Numbered from the stretch's first letter, positions 24,641-35,004 are shown. The stretch: 64,000 nucleotides of DNA from Tubulanus polymorphus (GCF_964204645.1 NC_134032.1:5265175-5329174), one strand, 5' to 3'. Translations and numbers: made by a program. Notes: generated from the sequence alone by a model not told the origin.

Positions 24641-25399
24641 TTATTCTTTTAGTTTTCCAAGATAAAATCCATTCATTAAATTTATCATCATACCCTTTAT
24701 ATTTCACAAGAGAATACTTTTTTCCTTTAAGAGTTTTTGTTTTGTAATACTTTTTCTATTTTGTATTCTATTTCATCTGGATTTGGTACAAGTGATAATT
24801 CTTGTTCATAAAAGTAACCTAATATTTCTTCATCTTTTAAATCTTCTTATTTATAAACAAAAGGTTTAGTTAATATTATCTTTTTAATCTTAAATATTTC
24901 TTCAGTAAAATTTGGAGTATAACCTTTATAAAATGTTTTCGATATTTAGATATTCTAACGTGTTGTCCAATTTAAAATTTTGGTTCTCCAAAATCATGTG
25001 TAACAAACGCTCCGTATAAATTATTCCAAACTATTTCTGAATTATCTTTTCAGTTTTATTTTTGATTGGAATACTCCATGCGTATCTACTGAATATATCT
25101 ATAACATTTAATATCCAAAAATATCGTTTATTGTATTCCTCTAAGTTCTTCATGTAAATTAAATCTGCTTGCCATTGTTGATCGATATATGAAACCATAA
25201 CTTTTCTTGTTAAATAATTTTTATCCATTTTCTTATGGATTTGATACGTTGGTTGATTTTGTAACCATAATCTTAGTTCAATATATTTCATATTTTCTTT
25301 ATCAGATTTAATTTTATCCCATAATTCTGAAATACTAGAATATGATACTTCACTCTCTGGGTTATAATATAAATCTCTTAAATATTTTTATTTTTTCAT
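24633..25399 (-). pseudogene. Retroviral-type integrase, broken (copy C)
   Basis: Homologue of the integrase at 37372-38453. The region around QWQADLIYMKNLEEYNKRYF is open at 25031-25291, but AAA-to-TAA at codon 4 and several frameshifts interrupt it. The central part containing the second catalytic Asp and the Glu is deleted: the text runs from NKTEK directly to the NNLYGAFVTHDFG region. The C-terminal chromodomain-like tail is present in another frame. Confidence 0.8.
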
Positions 25400-25405
25400 C
25401 TTCTT

Positions 25406-25750
25406 TTAATCCATTCGTAATAATCTTGGTTTATTTTCAATGGTTTTATCATTTGACTTATCTTCTGGTATAATAGGTTTATCATCGGAATCATTATTAT
25501 TAGATTTGAATTTATATTTATATATTACACCAGAGAATATAATAACTGTTACTAATCCAATTGTAACATATAATTCATTATTACTTCCAGCATTAGAAGA
25601 ATGAGATGGATTACCATTCGAATTAATAACAGATAATTTCTGTGGTTCATTTATATCAGTTAATTTCTTTTTCTTAGCTTTTTTTAATTCTGCAGATCTT
25701 TTAGCCCATTTAATTTGTTTCTCAGATCTAGGCTTAACATCTTCACTCAT
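25406..25750 (-). CDS. Basic single-pass membrane protein (copy C, 114 aa)
   Basis: Intact. Highly basic N-terminus (RSEKQIKWAKRSAELKKAKK, residues about 8-27), a hydrophobic segment (LYVTIGLVTVIIFSGVIY, about 65-82), then an acidic tail. The basic head could bind DNA or a capsid face, but that is inference. Its ATG overlaps the end of the next upstream gene by 8 nt. In element E this gene is almost wholly deleted, so C preserves the only readable copy. Confidence 0.6.
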   Translation of the reverse strand: MSEDVKPRSEKQIKWAKRSAELKKAKKKKLTDINEPQKLSVINSNGNPSHSSNAGSNNELYVTIGLVTVIIFSGVIYKYKFKSNNNDSDDKPIIPEDKSNDKTIENKPRLLRMD

Positions 25751-26300
25751 TTATTTTAGTTAATTTTTGTACTGATTCAATATCTTCTGATTTATTTTTA
25801 TCTTTGTATTCTATAGGTTTAATGTTAGAAAATGTTATAACTCCAGTAGAAATTAATGTCATAATTCCTCCTAATTGGAATGAAGCGTATCCAAACCATT
25901 TTTGCAGTTCTGTCATAACTAAGTAGTCATTTTTTAAATCAGTATATAATTCATTTTCTTCATCAATTGGTATTATCCGGTTACATAACTTAGAGTAACA
26001 TTTAACTATTCCATCACTTATAGAGTCGTTTATTCTAGCTAATCTAGCTTCTTCATATATTTCGAAATGTTTTATTACTTTATCTGGTTTCATGGCATCT
26101 AGTTCTTGATAAGTTATAATTTTTCCCAAGAAGTTTAGATTTGCCGCCGGCAATCAATAGTTCTAGATGGTGCTTACACGTCAAATAGTATTCATAATCA
26201 ATATTATAATCAATATTATTTTCAATTTTGGTTGGAATATCCTTATTATCACTAATGCCCAAATCATCTAAGATTTTTCAATATCAGATTTCTTTGACAT
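25743..26300 (-). pseudogene. Conserved protein with C-terminal membrane segment, broken (copy C)
   Basis: Counterpart of the truncated gene at 36902-37357. The open part 25743-26153 has the conserved ITYQELDAMKPDKVIKHFEI block, a KCYSKLCN block and a hydrophobic stretch (FQLGGIMTLISTGVITF). Frameshifts near 26270 and 26135 break the N-terminal KHHLELLIAGGK block. Function unknown. It shows what E lost by deletion. Confidence 0.7.
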
Positions 26301-26581
26301 TTATTTTAGCAAAAAAGCGAAAAAAATATTATAAGTATTCTTCAAATGATGCTAATAACTCTTTGGGTTAATACTAGCTAGTTAAAGTTAAAGAATTTTA
26401 GTATTGACTAAGAATACTGGCTAGTTGAAGATATGTAATTTTTATTCAATTCTTATCAAAATATAAAGTATTCTCCTTTTGAAAAGAAATAATAGATTTT
26501 GAATAAAAATATAATAGAATTCATTATATAGTTGAAGTTATTGTTTTTTTTTTATATCTTCTATTTGAGATATACTAATCT
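26301..26581. promoter_or_regulatory. AT-rich intergenic with CTAG repeats (copy C)
   Basis: Separates the HNH stop from the next upstream gene start. It contains repeated ACTAGCTAGTT, AGTATTGACTAAGAATACTGG and GAATACTT words, matching 36640-36900 of E. Nothing coding. Replication or transcription signals are possible but unproven. Confidence 0.4.
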
Positions 26582-27253
26582 TTAACCACTCAATAAAGAT
26601 TCAACATATTTTTCATTATTTGGATCAATATTCCATAATTCAATGAATTTCTTTGCATTATCTAATTGATCTATATATAATTTTGAATCTAGTTTGTCAG
26701 ATTTACTCATATTTTTTTTCTTTTCTAAAGGTCTTAGATTCTTCCAATTCCAAAATAACTTCTGATTGTATTCATCACTCATGTCAAATTTCGATATTGG
26801 TAAAACATGATCAATATGAAAATATTCACCATGATTATTCATATTCATTTTATCGTCGAACTGATATATAATCCACGATTTTAAGAATTTATCTGAACAA
26901 TCCAACAAATTTGTTAGTGTAACTGAACGCGTTTCTTTACTGAATAATTTTGATACTTTAGATCACAAACATTTTTTTCATTTTGTAATTAAAATCTGTT
27001 TGATATCTTTCCGTTTGATAATTGTTATTATACACTTTATTATGTTCTGGATTATTTGCCCGAAATTGTTTCATATGTTCTGGATTATTTTTGTAATATT
27101 GTTTATTATATAGTTTACGACAATTTTTGCAATAATAACCTTTACCATATTTAGTCTTTTTATCATTATAATATTCTGATAATGATTTATCTAATTCACA
27201 TTTTGAACATTTCTTATGGTGAATATTGATAGTTTGTGATGTTCTGACTCCAT
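26582..27253 (-). pseudogene. HNH endonuclease, broken (copy C)
   Basis: The C-terminal half is open (26582-26908) with FHIDHVLPISKF, NLRPL and SKSDK, i.e. the HNH signature. The N-terminal zinc-binding half (CSKC, CRKLYNKQ-type blocks) is legible in shifted frames. In this family the gene lies next to polymerase B, not next to the terminal repeat as in E. Confidence 0.75.
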
Positions 27254-27400
27254 TTATAATTCATATTTCAAAATTAAAATTGTTTAACACGTTATAATCC
27301 TGTTCATTATTTCCTTTTCTTTTGTTTCTTCTCTTTTAAATTTTAAGTATTCTTCTAAATTGCAACCATAAGCAACTGTATGAATTCCATCATCTAAAAT

Positions 27401-28244
27401 CAGGGGCGGATCCAGACCGTATTAGCCGTATTGCCCAATACGGTCTAGAATTTTTAAGTGCCCTTCGAAATTTCACCGGCAGTATTTTTGACGGCATTAT
27501 TTCAGCAACCGCTAATTCCGTGTTTGTAATCCGGGCATAATTGTAAAATTAATCGGTATATACTGCTGCCGAGAAAGTGAGGAGAGATAATCATTTTGTA
27601 AAGCCTTTAATCATGATAAATTAAAAAGGGCACTTTCCGTTTGCAAGGGGCACTCATGCTTTAGATGAGGGCACCTTGTCCTTGCCTTTTCAGGGAGGGC
27701 TAAAGGGGCACTCGTACTTTAGAAGAGGGCACTATACGCGGAAAATGTTGGAGAAAAGGGCACTTTTTTGCCTAATTTTTAAAATTTTAGGGGCACTTTT
27801 GGTTTTGAAGATGGCACACGACATAAGGATAAATGTGAAGACGAGGCAATTTTTGCCGATTGTTAACAATGAAGGGGCACTTAGCCGTATTCTGTATAAT
27901 TGTTAAGGGGCACTTTTAAAGATTATAGGGGCACTAGGCGAAGTTGGCGACAACCATGCTTTCATGGGTTCGCCAGCTTCATTTTTTATCCGCATGTGTT
28001 GAAATCTTGTCTTGAATTCGTTTATTCTGGATTGCTCTGCTAGCCTCTAGAAGCCCTCTAAAAGCCTTTAAATGGTACCATATTTTCAAAGTTTTCTGGG
28101 GGTGGGCCCCCAGACCCCTCCCTATAAGGACTTCGCGCCTTCGGCGCTCGCATTGACCTGGATACTGGGTGTGCCCTAAGATCTGAAGGGTGCCCTTAAA
28201 TTTCCTTCCAATACTGTCTACCCATCCCCCTGGATCCGCCCCTG
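27401..28244. mobile_element. Non-autonomous hAT-like DNA transposon
   Basis: 844 bp with perfect 15-bp terminal inverted repeats CAGGGGCGGATCCAG/CTGGATCCGCCCCTG and a 5-bp target duplication AAAAT (27396-27400 and 28245-28249); the uninterrupted target reads through at 47059. Inside are about nine copies of GGGCACT-type words, mostly AGGGGCACTT, the pattern of transposase-binding subterminal repeats. No transposase is encoded. CAGGGG ends suggest the hAT superfamily; a 5-bp rather than 8-bp duplication fits only some hAT groups, so the class is tentative. Confidence 0.85.
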
Positions 28245-29224
28245 AAAATATATCTTTTATCATCAAATGGGTTTAAACTTACCTTTTCAATTTCTTCAAT
28301 AATCATCTCGTGGTACTCAGATCTTAAACATTTCATCTTGTGTTTTCTAACTTCTTCATTGAATATACAATTGATGTAATCTTTGAAATGAATATTCTTT
28401 TCTACTCCGCTTTTGGTAATTCCTTTCAATTTCTTTGATTCATGAGTTTTAGTTTAATATGAATACATTTTAGATCGAATACCTATGAATTCTATCATTT
28501 CTTCACCTCCAATTTTTAGGATAATTACTGAAATCAAAATGATGTTTTAATCTTTTTAAATCATCTGTTATGTTATTAGTTTTTATCTTTAATATGTAAC
28601 TGTCTGTATCAAAATATAAGATTTCTATATGCTTTTCTCCAAGATGAGGTTGTAATAATAAATTTAGGGTATGTTTGTAAATGTCTTATTCTTTTACCAT
28701 TACTAACTAACTCAATATCATTTCTATTTCTAACAGTTTCACAAGTCTTACCAGAGAATGCATTATTCATTAACTTGAAGAAATCTTTCTCAAAATCAGT
28801 TTTAGCTTTAGTTCTCTGTTAAAGTCTATATATTTTTCCAACCATTTAGATTGACTAAATGAAATATATGTATGTACTTTTTTAGAATCATTCCTTGATT
28901 CAAATAGAATTTTAACATTCTATAATGTACTACATAATTATATTTATCTTCCTGAGTTACCATTAACTTTTCTGTATGAATATGATTTTCGGGTTTAATT
29001 CTTTTTTGTTAATTTGATAATTCTTCATGCGTAACAGTTTTATGTTCGGGACATTATGCTAGATTTCTAGATTTAAATTTCATGTTTTCAGGATATTCCA
29101 AATCTACAACAAAGAAGTAACCAGTATCTGAATCATCTGCAATATCTAGAATTCTTTTCTTCCAATCAAATTTATCATTATTTTCAGGTTGTAGAACTTC
29201 ACTTATTTCAACTGCTCCATAAGG

Positions 29225-30132
29225 CTTATTGAGGTACTTCTGAGGGATTTGCAGTTTGCTGACGATGCCGCCTTGGTCACCCACAGGAAAGAAGATCTGC
29301 AGCAACTCATGGACCGTTTTGCCCAGGCTTGCATAGACTTTGGGCTAACTGTCAGCATCAAGAAGACAAATATCCTTTGTCAAAACACCGATGACACACC
29401 AGAAATAGTCATCCACGACTGTGTGCTTGAAGTTGTCCACCAGTTCACCTATTTGGGTTCCACTAACTCTGATAAGCTGTCCTTGAAGTGCGAGATAGAT
29501 AGAAGAATTGGAATGGCATCATCGACATTCTCTCGTTTAACCAGTCGCGTCTGGTCCAACAACAAGCTCACAACGAGGACAAAGATAGCTGTCTACAATA
29601 CCTGTATTGTCAGTACCCTTCTCTACTGCAGCGAGACATGGACAACCTATGCTAAAGATGAAAGGCGACTAAATGCCTTCCACATGAGATGCCTCCGCAG
29701 AATTTTAGGTATTTCATGGCGTGACAGAATTACAAATGCTGCAGTCCTTGAACAGGCGGGTATTTCCAGTATGTACTCTCTGCTTAGACAGCGCAGACTC
29801 CGTTGTTTTGGTCATGTCCGGCGCATGGAAGACGCTCGCATCCCAAAAGATGTGCTGTATGGTGAGCTCACGCTCGGAAAACGATCCAGAGGCAGAGCTC
29901 ATCTACGCTACAAGGACAGCTGTAAACGTGACATGAAAGCTATTGACATCGATGTGAACATGTGGGAGGAGCTCGCAAAAGATAGATGTGGATAGCACCA
30001 GACTGTCAAGTCACATCTGCTCATAGGCGACGAGAAACTAGCAACTAGATGTACCCGTGCCAGGGACGTGAGAGGTCGACGATGTAATTCCATAGTCTGT
30101 TAAGACTGAAAGGGGCCTACTTACCTACTTGC
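29225..30132 (+). pseudogene. 5'-truncated LINE reverse transcriptase fragment
   Basis: A 249-residue open frame from about 29249 to 29995 starts at the reverse transcriptase catalytic motif (FADDAALVTH) and continues with thumb-region text typical of LINE elements (TYLGSTNSD, LYCSETWTTY, RRILGISWRD, LRCFGHVRRM). 5' part absent; the 3' end has a short TACT/TACC-rich tail near 30117-30130. Inserted rightward into polymerase B, with about 0.77 kb of the target missing. Clade not determined. Confidence 0.8.
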
Positions 30133-32190
30133 TTGATGAATAAATGAGCATCACACCCTGATAAATTATGAAATATTACTGGAACAAAGTTAATTTTCTT
30201 AGCTTGTAAGTTACAATTCTCATGCACTACGCCTCTAAACTTTCCATTCAAATGATCATGGTCGCTAACTTTTTTATAATTAAATGTCTTTTCACAATAA
30301 TAACATTTATCAGCAAACTCAAATTCTTCTTTGTCTTCTACTGTCATAATTATTTCTTTATTTTTATTTAACAATTTATTAAATTTTATTTCATATTCAA
30401 TTAATAAGTCTCAAAAATGATTGATAACATTTTCATTTCTGTAATTATAATATTCACTTTTAATTAGTTCTGGATAATCTGATTTTATATATAACCTGAA
30501 AGCTGCAGCACTTTGATGAATCTTTTTAATATTATTTGTTATTAGAGGATCTGAATAATCAATTATATCATTTTCATTAGAATTTAATTTCTTTCTTTTA
30601 TAATATATTTCTTTTCTATCTTGATCAGTTAATTCCTTATTTAATGATTCAAAATCTCCATATATTACAAATGGTACTTTATTCTTGTAATTATATTTTT
30701 TGAATTCTAAAACTTTATCCTCTTCATTTGGTAAAACTATTTTACAATAATCATGATTTTCACATAATGATTTATGATTTAATAATAATGCCCTTTCAGT
30801 TCTGAATTTAGTTATACATTTTCTACATAGATATATTTTATTATCAAAATCATTTTCTGATTTGAAAAATAAATCAATTCTTTTAATCCACATATAATGT
30901 TTCTCATAATATAATATATCTATAATATCATTTGAATCATAATCTTTTGATAAATACAAAGGTTCTAATGTATAATGTTTTATATTATTACCTTTTGTTT
31001 TTGGTAATTTGACTAAATCAAATACATTTATCTTTATATTATTATCTCTTTCTATTTTTGGGATATTTTTAATTCTAACAGGATAATTATCTATCTATTA
31101 ATTATTTTCAAATAGTTTATAATGTGTTAATCTAAAACTATGTGTAATATCTTCTGTTGGATGTAAGCAACTTATAATTGACCATAGAAAACATTTATCA
31201 TCAGAATTTTGTACATTTATTACAGCATTAGTTTTAAATGGTAATTTAATATAACTTGATCCATTAATATCTGGTTCTTTATAATATGATAAATTATTTT
31301 CATCAATTGGTTTTGATTTAGTTAATTTATTATATTTTGTATTGTATACATAGAAAGTCGAAAATATTATTTCATCAAATATTAAACCTGATCCTTCAAA
31401 ATATTTCTCTTCTCTCTTATTTTTTATTTCATTATAACATTTGTCTAATTTATCATCTATATGTTGTTTTGAAATAATATGTTGTGAACGAGAATTTATA
31501 TTATATATTGGTTAATCTTCAGATTTTAAAAATTTAACTTTAGAAGATATACTTATTTTAGAGTATTCAACATCTGTAATCATTCTTATAATATTTTTCA
31601 TATTTTCTAAATGTTTTTTATTTTCTTCTAATGTTTTACCTTTATGAAATTTAAATTCAATAGCAGCTGGTCCAATATCACTTTAAAATGCTTCGGTTAT
31701 TCCAATATCTTTATTATCTAATGAATAAATATAATTTCTAACATTTTCCATATATGATTTCTTATTATTTAGAGTATCTTTTATTCTTTTAATTGTCTTC
31801 GGTTTATTTTTATCATTATCAAAATAATCTTCACCTAAAATATCATTATTCATATTTCTAATATGACTTTTAGATTTTAAATGTTCTTTATAATATCTTT
31901 TATCACTGAATGATTGATTACATGTATCACATTTCTTTTTCATGCTTTAATTCATCTAATTTAGTTTCTAATATATCATCGTTATATTCTAACTTTAATT
32001 TATTCTCTAAATGTGTTTTAGTTTTATTGTGTCTTGCTTTTTGAGATTTATCTATATCAATTTTACATGTTGAACAGTAGTACTTATTTGCTTCCATTTT
32101 AATATCAAATTTTTTATTAAAATTGAACATAACACTTACCTCTCAACGCATCCCGCCGCCACGTGTGAGTCCCACCACGTGTGAGTCCCG

Positions 32191-32200
32191 CCTATTTATA
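32191..32200 (-). promoter_or_regulatory. TATA box upstream of copy C polymerase
   Basis: On the minus strand TATAAATAGG lies about 95 nt upstream of the polymerase ATG (32097). It is flanked downstream by two 17-bp direct repeats containing the E-box CACGTG (near 32158-32190). A GTAAGT lies at complement 32134-32139. This differs from the simple AT-rich leaders of the other copies. Confidence 0.5.
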
Positions 32201-32260
32201 CTACTCAACAGTGGGGAAAACCCAGCTGCGTGTTGAGGCTTGTAAATTATGAGGCTTGTG

Positions 32261-32410
32261 ATTGGCTAGAGTAATGGGGAATACTCAACTGTGATTGGAT
32301 AGAGTAATATTCAACTGTGATTGGCTAGAGTAATGGGGAATACTCAACTGTGATTGGCTGGAAAAACTCAACTGTGATTGGCTAAAGTAATACTCAACTG
32401 TGATTGGCTA
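32261..32410 (-). promoter_or_regulatory. Array of six CCAAT boxes
   Basis: Six copies of GTGATTGGMTA (CCAATCAC on the coding strand) spaced about 20-35 bp apart, in tandem units with GAGTAAT and ACTCAACT words. They lie about 60-215 bp upstream of the TATA box at 32191. NF-Y-type CCAAT arrays are a host RNA polymerase II signal; use by the element is inferred. Confidence 0.5.
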
Positions 32411-32505
32411 GTGTAGTTTTCTAGATGGATGGTTCTAGAATCAACATGTATTACGCAACATTCAACGTGTTGAGGCTTAATTTATGAGACTTGTGATTAT
32501 ATAGA

Positions 32506-32627
32506 AGTAATAGGGTCTTAGTTGTTCTGTATCAAAGGTTGAATGGTCGAAAAATAAATGCGAGTGTGCGAGAATTTATTTTTCGACCCTTCGACCTTTG
32601 GTATAGAACAACTAAAACCCTATTACT
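32506..32627. repeat. Palindromic right terminus of copy C
   Basis: 122-bp imperfect palindrome: AGTAATAGGGTCTTAGTTGT ... ACAACTAAAACCCTATTACT, with ATCAAAGGTTGAATGGTCGA and its partner inside and a GCGAGTGTGCGAG centre. The outer tip ACT is followed by GGTGTA and then by the polymerase sequence of copy D. Confidence 0.8.
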
Positions 32628-33310
32628 GGTGTATCAGCATTTACAGAATCGTGATACAATATTTCAATATTATCAACACCTAAATTTCCAAATTCAGGTT
32701 GTAATGTCTCATAATAAAACTTGTACATTAAAAATTTTGATAATTCTAAAACTGTTGCACCAATGAAAACTGGTTTATTGAATTTCATTTTAGTACGTTT
32801 CATTTTAACTGCAGCTAAATTCCTTGTTGTTTTGGATAACTTTAGAAATGCCTAATTCTTTCAGCATGAGTAACTTATTCTATGTCACTTTTATTTCTTA
32901 TATTTTCACAAGTCTTACCGTAGAGAGCATTATTCATTAACTTGAAGAAATTTTTTTCAAAATCGGTTATTGCTACTGTGCGTTGTTTTGTATTGAATTC
33001 TATATATTCTAGATATAATTCTAGATAACCATTTAGAAATTGTTTAAATTGAATATATCTATGTACTTTTTTAAGTATCATTCACTGTTCTGAATAGAAT
33101 TTTTAAGTTTTATAATGTACTACATAATTATATTTATTTTCTTGTGTTAACATTAATTTTCAGTAGACAGCATTTTCTTTGGTTTTATCTTTTTCTGATA
33201 CTCACCTAATTCTTCATCAATTACGTTTTTATGTTCCGGGCAATATGGATAATTTCTAGATTTATATCTAATTCCATCGGGATATTCTAAATCAATTATA
33301 AAACAATATC
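32628..33310 (-). pseudogene. DNA polymerase B fragment (copy D)
   Basis: A diverged polymerase, distinct from C and E, read leftward from about 33310. Blocks: IDLEYPDGIRYKSRN, YCPEHKNV, a KVHRYIQFKQFLN block, motif B (KLMNNALYGKTCENIR) and ATVLELSKFLM, up to NIEILYHDS, just before where motif C (YxDTDS) is expected. There it meets the right tip of copy C, so C appears to have inserted into this gene. The other half is not found beside C's left end. Confidence 0.75.
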
Positions 33311-34536
33311 AAATTTTGGTTTTGTCAATTTTCTGATGTTGAGACTCTCCTGAATGAACGGAAAATTCAGCCCTACTCATAAGTGGCGATGGCAGATGCG
33401 ACTCGGCGAAGTATGTTCTATACACAGTGATTGATTTATTGAAGAATAAAATCCTTTGCATGTAACTTGTACAAGTAAGATCTTGATAAAGTTTTATGAT
33501 TTCGTAAAGTGTTTGGTATCATGAAAATAGCCCGGAAAAACTTATCAAATAATTCTTTGAGGCTGAACTGAAGATTATTCGTACTACGTTAATGAGCATG
33601 AATAAGACATCAGGTTCTGTAGAAAATCATTTTATCTTTGTTTTGAAATGATTCTTCATTATCTTCTGATGACTCTGGACAACTCTTCTGTGTAACTCAA
33701 TTTAGGTCTGCATTAAGTGGACAAGAAAGTAAACCTGCTTTTTATCCACCAGTAGCTTCAACCCATTACTTGCTTGGAAAACAATGGAATCAAAGTCCTT
33801 TGAAATTACAGGAGGTGATTTGGCACATGAAGATGAATACACTGATGGAGATGGAGCTTCTATGTCATCACTGTTAGAGATTAAGGACCCTTTTCCAAAT
33901 AAACACTGTTCTTTTTCAAGTCATGAAAATAGTTATGGCGTATGGTATGAGTGTGTGCGTTGTGGAGGTCAGGATGATGTGGACGATTTGGTAGTCAAAG
34001 TAAAGTTTCCTGAAGGATAGTAATCTTGTAACACTTTTGAAAGATATGTGATATGCGACACACGCACTTAACGCAGCTCCTTTCACAGTTCTTATTTTTG
34101 CCCACTAAGAACCTGAAAGATAAGAATGCAGAGCTCAAGAAATGAGATTCTTCCGGGGAGGGTGGATCCGAATAGACATAAACAAAATTATATAGGCCTT
34201 TGTATGGAGCTAGGCCTACTAGACGTAAATGTGATAGTAGGCTAAGCTAGTGCAAATGGTTTTCAATGGCCTAAAAGGGATGAAACCAAACGAAATTTTC
34301 TTGAACGGTTTGAGTTTCCGGTTATAAAAACCCTGAAATGAAACAAATTGAGTCGTATTTCTAGAATTGTTTGGGTGGATATGGAGCACCAAAATACATC
34401 AATAGGGTTGGAAGATTAACTCCATACCTACGCCCATGATGCCGACCTGTAAACCAAGTGGAAATTTGTTTGAAATGCACCCAAATTATGATAATTCCTG
34501 TTTTTCCAACTACGTTTTTCACTGTTAATGCGTTTA
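33311..34536. other. Host DNA flanking element E, possible exon
   Basis: No firm gene. A 79-codon frame at 33784-34020 encodes an acidic, Cys/His-containing peptide (HCSFSSHENSYGVWYECVRC-like) and is preceded by AATTTAG at about 33700, which could be an acceptor. It could be the last exon of an unknown gene or chance. Confidence 0.3.
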
Positions 34537-34542
34537 TTAGCC
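34537..34542. repeat. Target-site duplication, left (TTAGCC)
   Basis: TTAGCC immediately precedes the AGTAATAGGGG tip and recurs immediately after the right tip at 51436. A 6-bp duplication is the Polinton/Maverick signature. Confidence 0.9.
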
Positions 34543-35004
34543 AGTAATAGGGGTAATGGGCTTTCATACCAAAGGTCGAACGGTCGAGCCCATTAAAAAA
34601 CAAAACATTAAAAGTAATTAAAAACTATAATATATTTTCATAACCGCGTGCATTTTATATTAAAACTAAATATTTATTCTAAGATATCAATAATTTAAAA
34701 AGCATATTGTAAATAAATCAATTGGTCGCTCCGCTTCGCTCCGCTCCGCTCCGCGACCAATTGATTTATTTACAATACACAAATTCATATAATCAAATAT
34801 ATTCAAATAATAATAATTATTCTATTATTCAACTGAAATGCACGCGGTTATGAAAATATATTATAGTTTTAAATTACTTTTAATATTTGTTTTTAATGAA
34901 CTCGACCATTCAACCTTTGATATGAAAGCCCATTACCCCTATTACTCTTAAAATATTCATATAAATGAATAACATTTAAATCATTGAACTTCTAAAATCA
35001 ATTT
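34543..35004. repeat. Left terminal inverted repeat with nested palindrome (E)
   Basis: The TIR matches 50988-51435 in inverse orientation. Its outer 404 bp (34543-34946) are themselves an imperfect palindrome: about 150-bp outer arms pair well, a middle stretch of about 55-70 bp does not (one arm ATATTAAAACTAAATATT, the other CAGTTGAATAATAG), and the tip has perfect 25-bp stems (34705-34729, 34753-34777) around a 23-nt loop of TCCGC repeats. The inner 58 bp end just before the HNH leader. Confidence 0.9.

Larger units (their letters stand above)
27284..32097 (-). pseudogene. Protein-primed DNA polymerase B, interrupted twice (copy C)
   Basis: The coding strand runs from 32097 down to 27284. 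N-terminal C2H2 fingers, the DDKCFLW-type block, a second finger (CRKCITKF), exonuclease motif (YGDFESLN) and GCDAHLFIKQ motif are present. A 0.77 kb part covering Exo III to motif A is missing at the LINE insertion (29225-30132). Motif B and C regions follow with frameshifts, and an hAT-like element splits the C-terminal KRYI codons at 27401. Many stops. Upstream sequence has a CCAAT array and a TATA box. Confidence 0.85.
21240..32627. mobile_element. Copy C: Polinton-like element, second gene order
   Basis: Runs from a left-terminal remnant through rightward OB-fold, penton, small proteins and zinc-finger genes, then leftward ATPase, integrase, membrane-protein pair, HNH and polymerase to a 122-bp palindromic right end. 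About 4 kb (conserved unknown, coiled-coil, MCP) is deleted at 23325. Relative to E, the whole HNH-to-OB block is flipped with respect to polymerase. It is interrupted by an 844-bp hAT-like element and a LINE fragment. Penton and three small genes remain open. The right tip abuts another polymerase gene at 32628. Confidence 0.8.

Noticed and set aside
32134-32139. GTAAGT upstream of copy C polymerase as proof of a spliced leader
   Set aside because: No acceptor is evident before the ATG at 32097, so it is only mentioned as part of the promoter-like region.
32261-32410. CRISPR-like array (regular repeats)
   Set aside because: Repeats are short promoter-like words with near-identical, not unique, spacers in a eukaryotic element.
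7445-32627. Copies A and C as one element split by host DNA
   Set aside because: Both contain the same left-end genes (OB-fold, penton, small proteins), so they are separate insertions.
33784-34020. Confident host coding exon
   Set aside because: Only one short frame with a possible acceptor; no family recognised, so kept as a low-confidence note.
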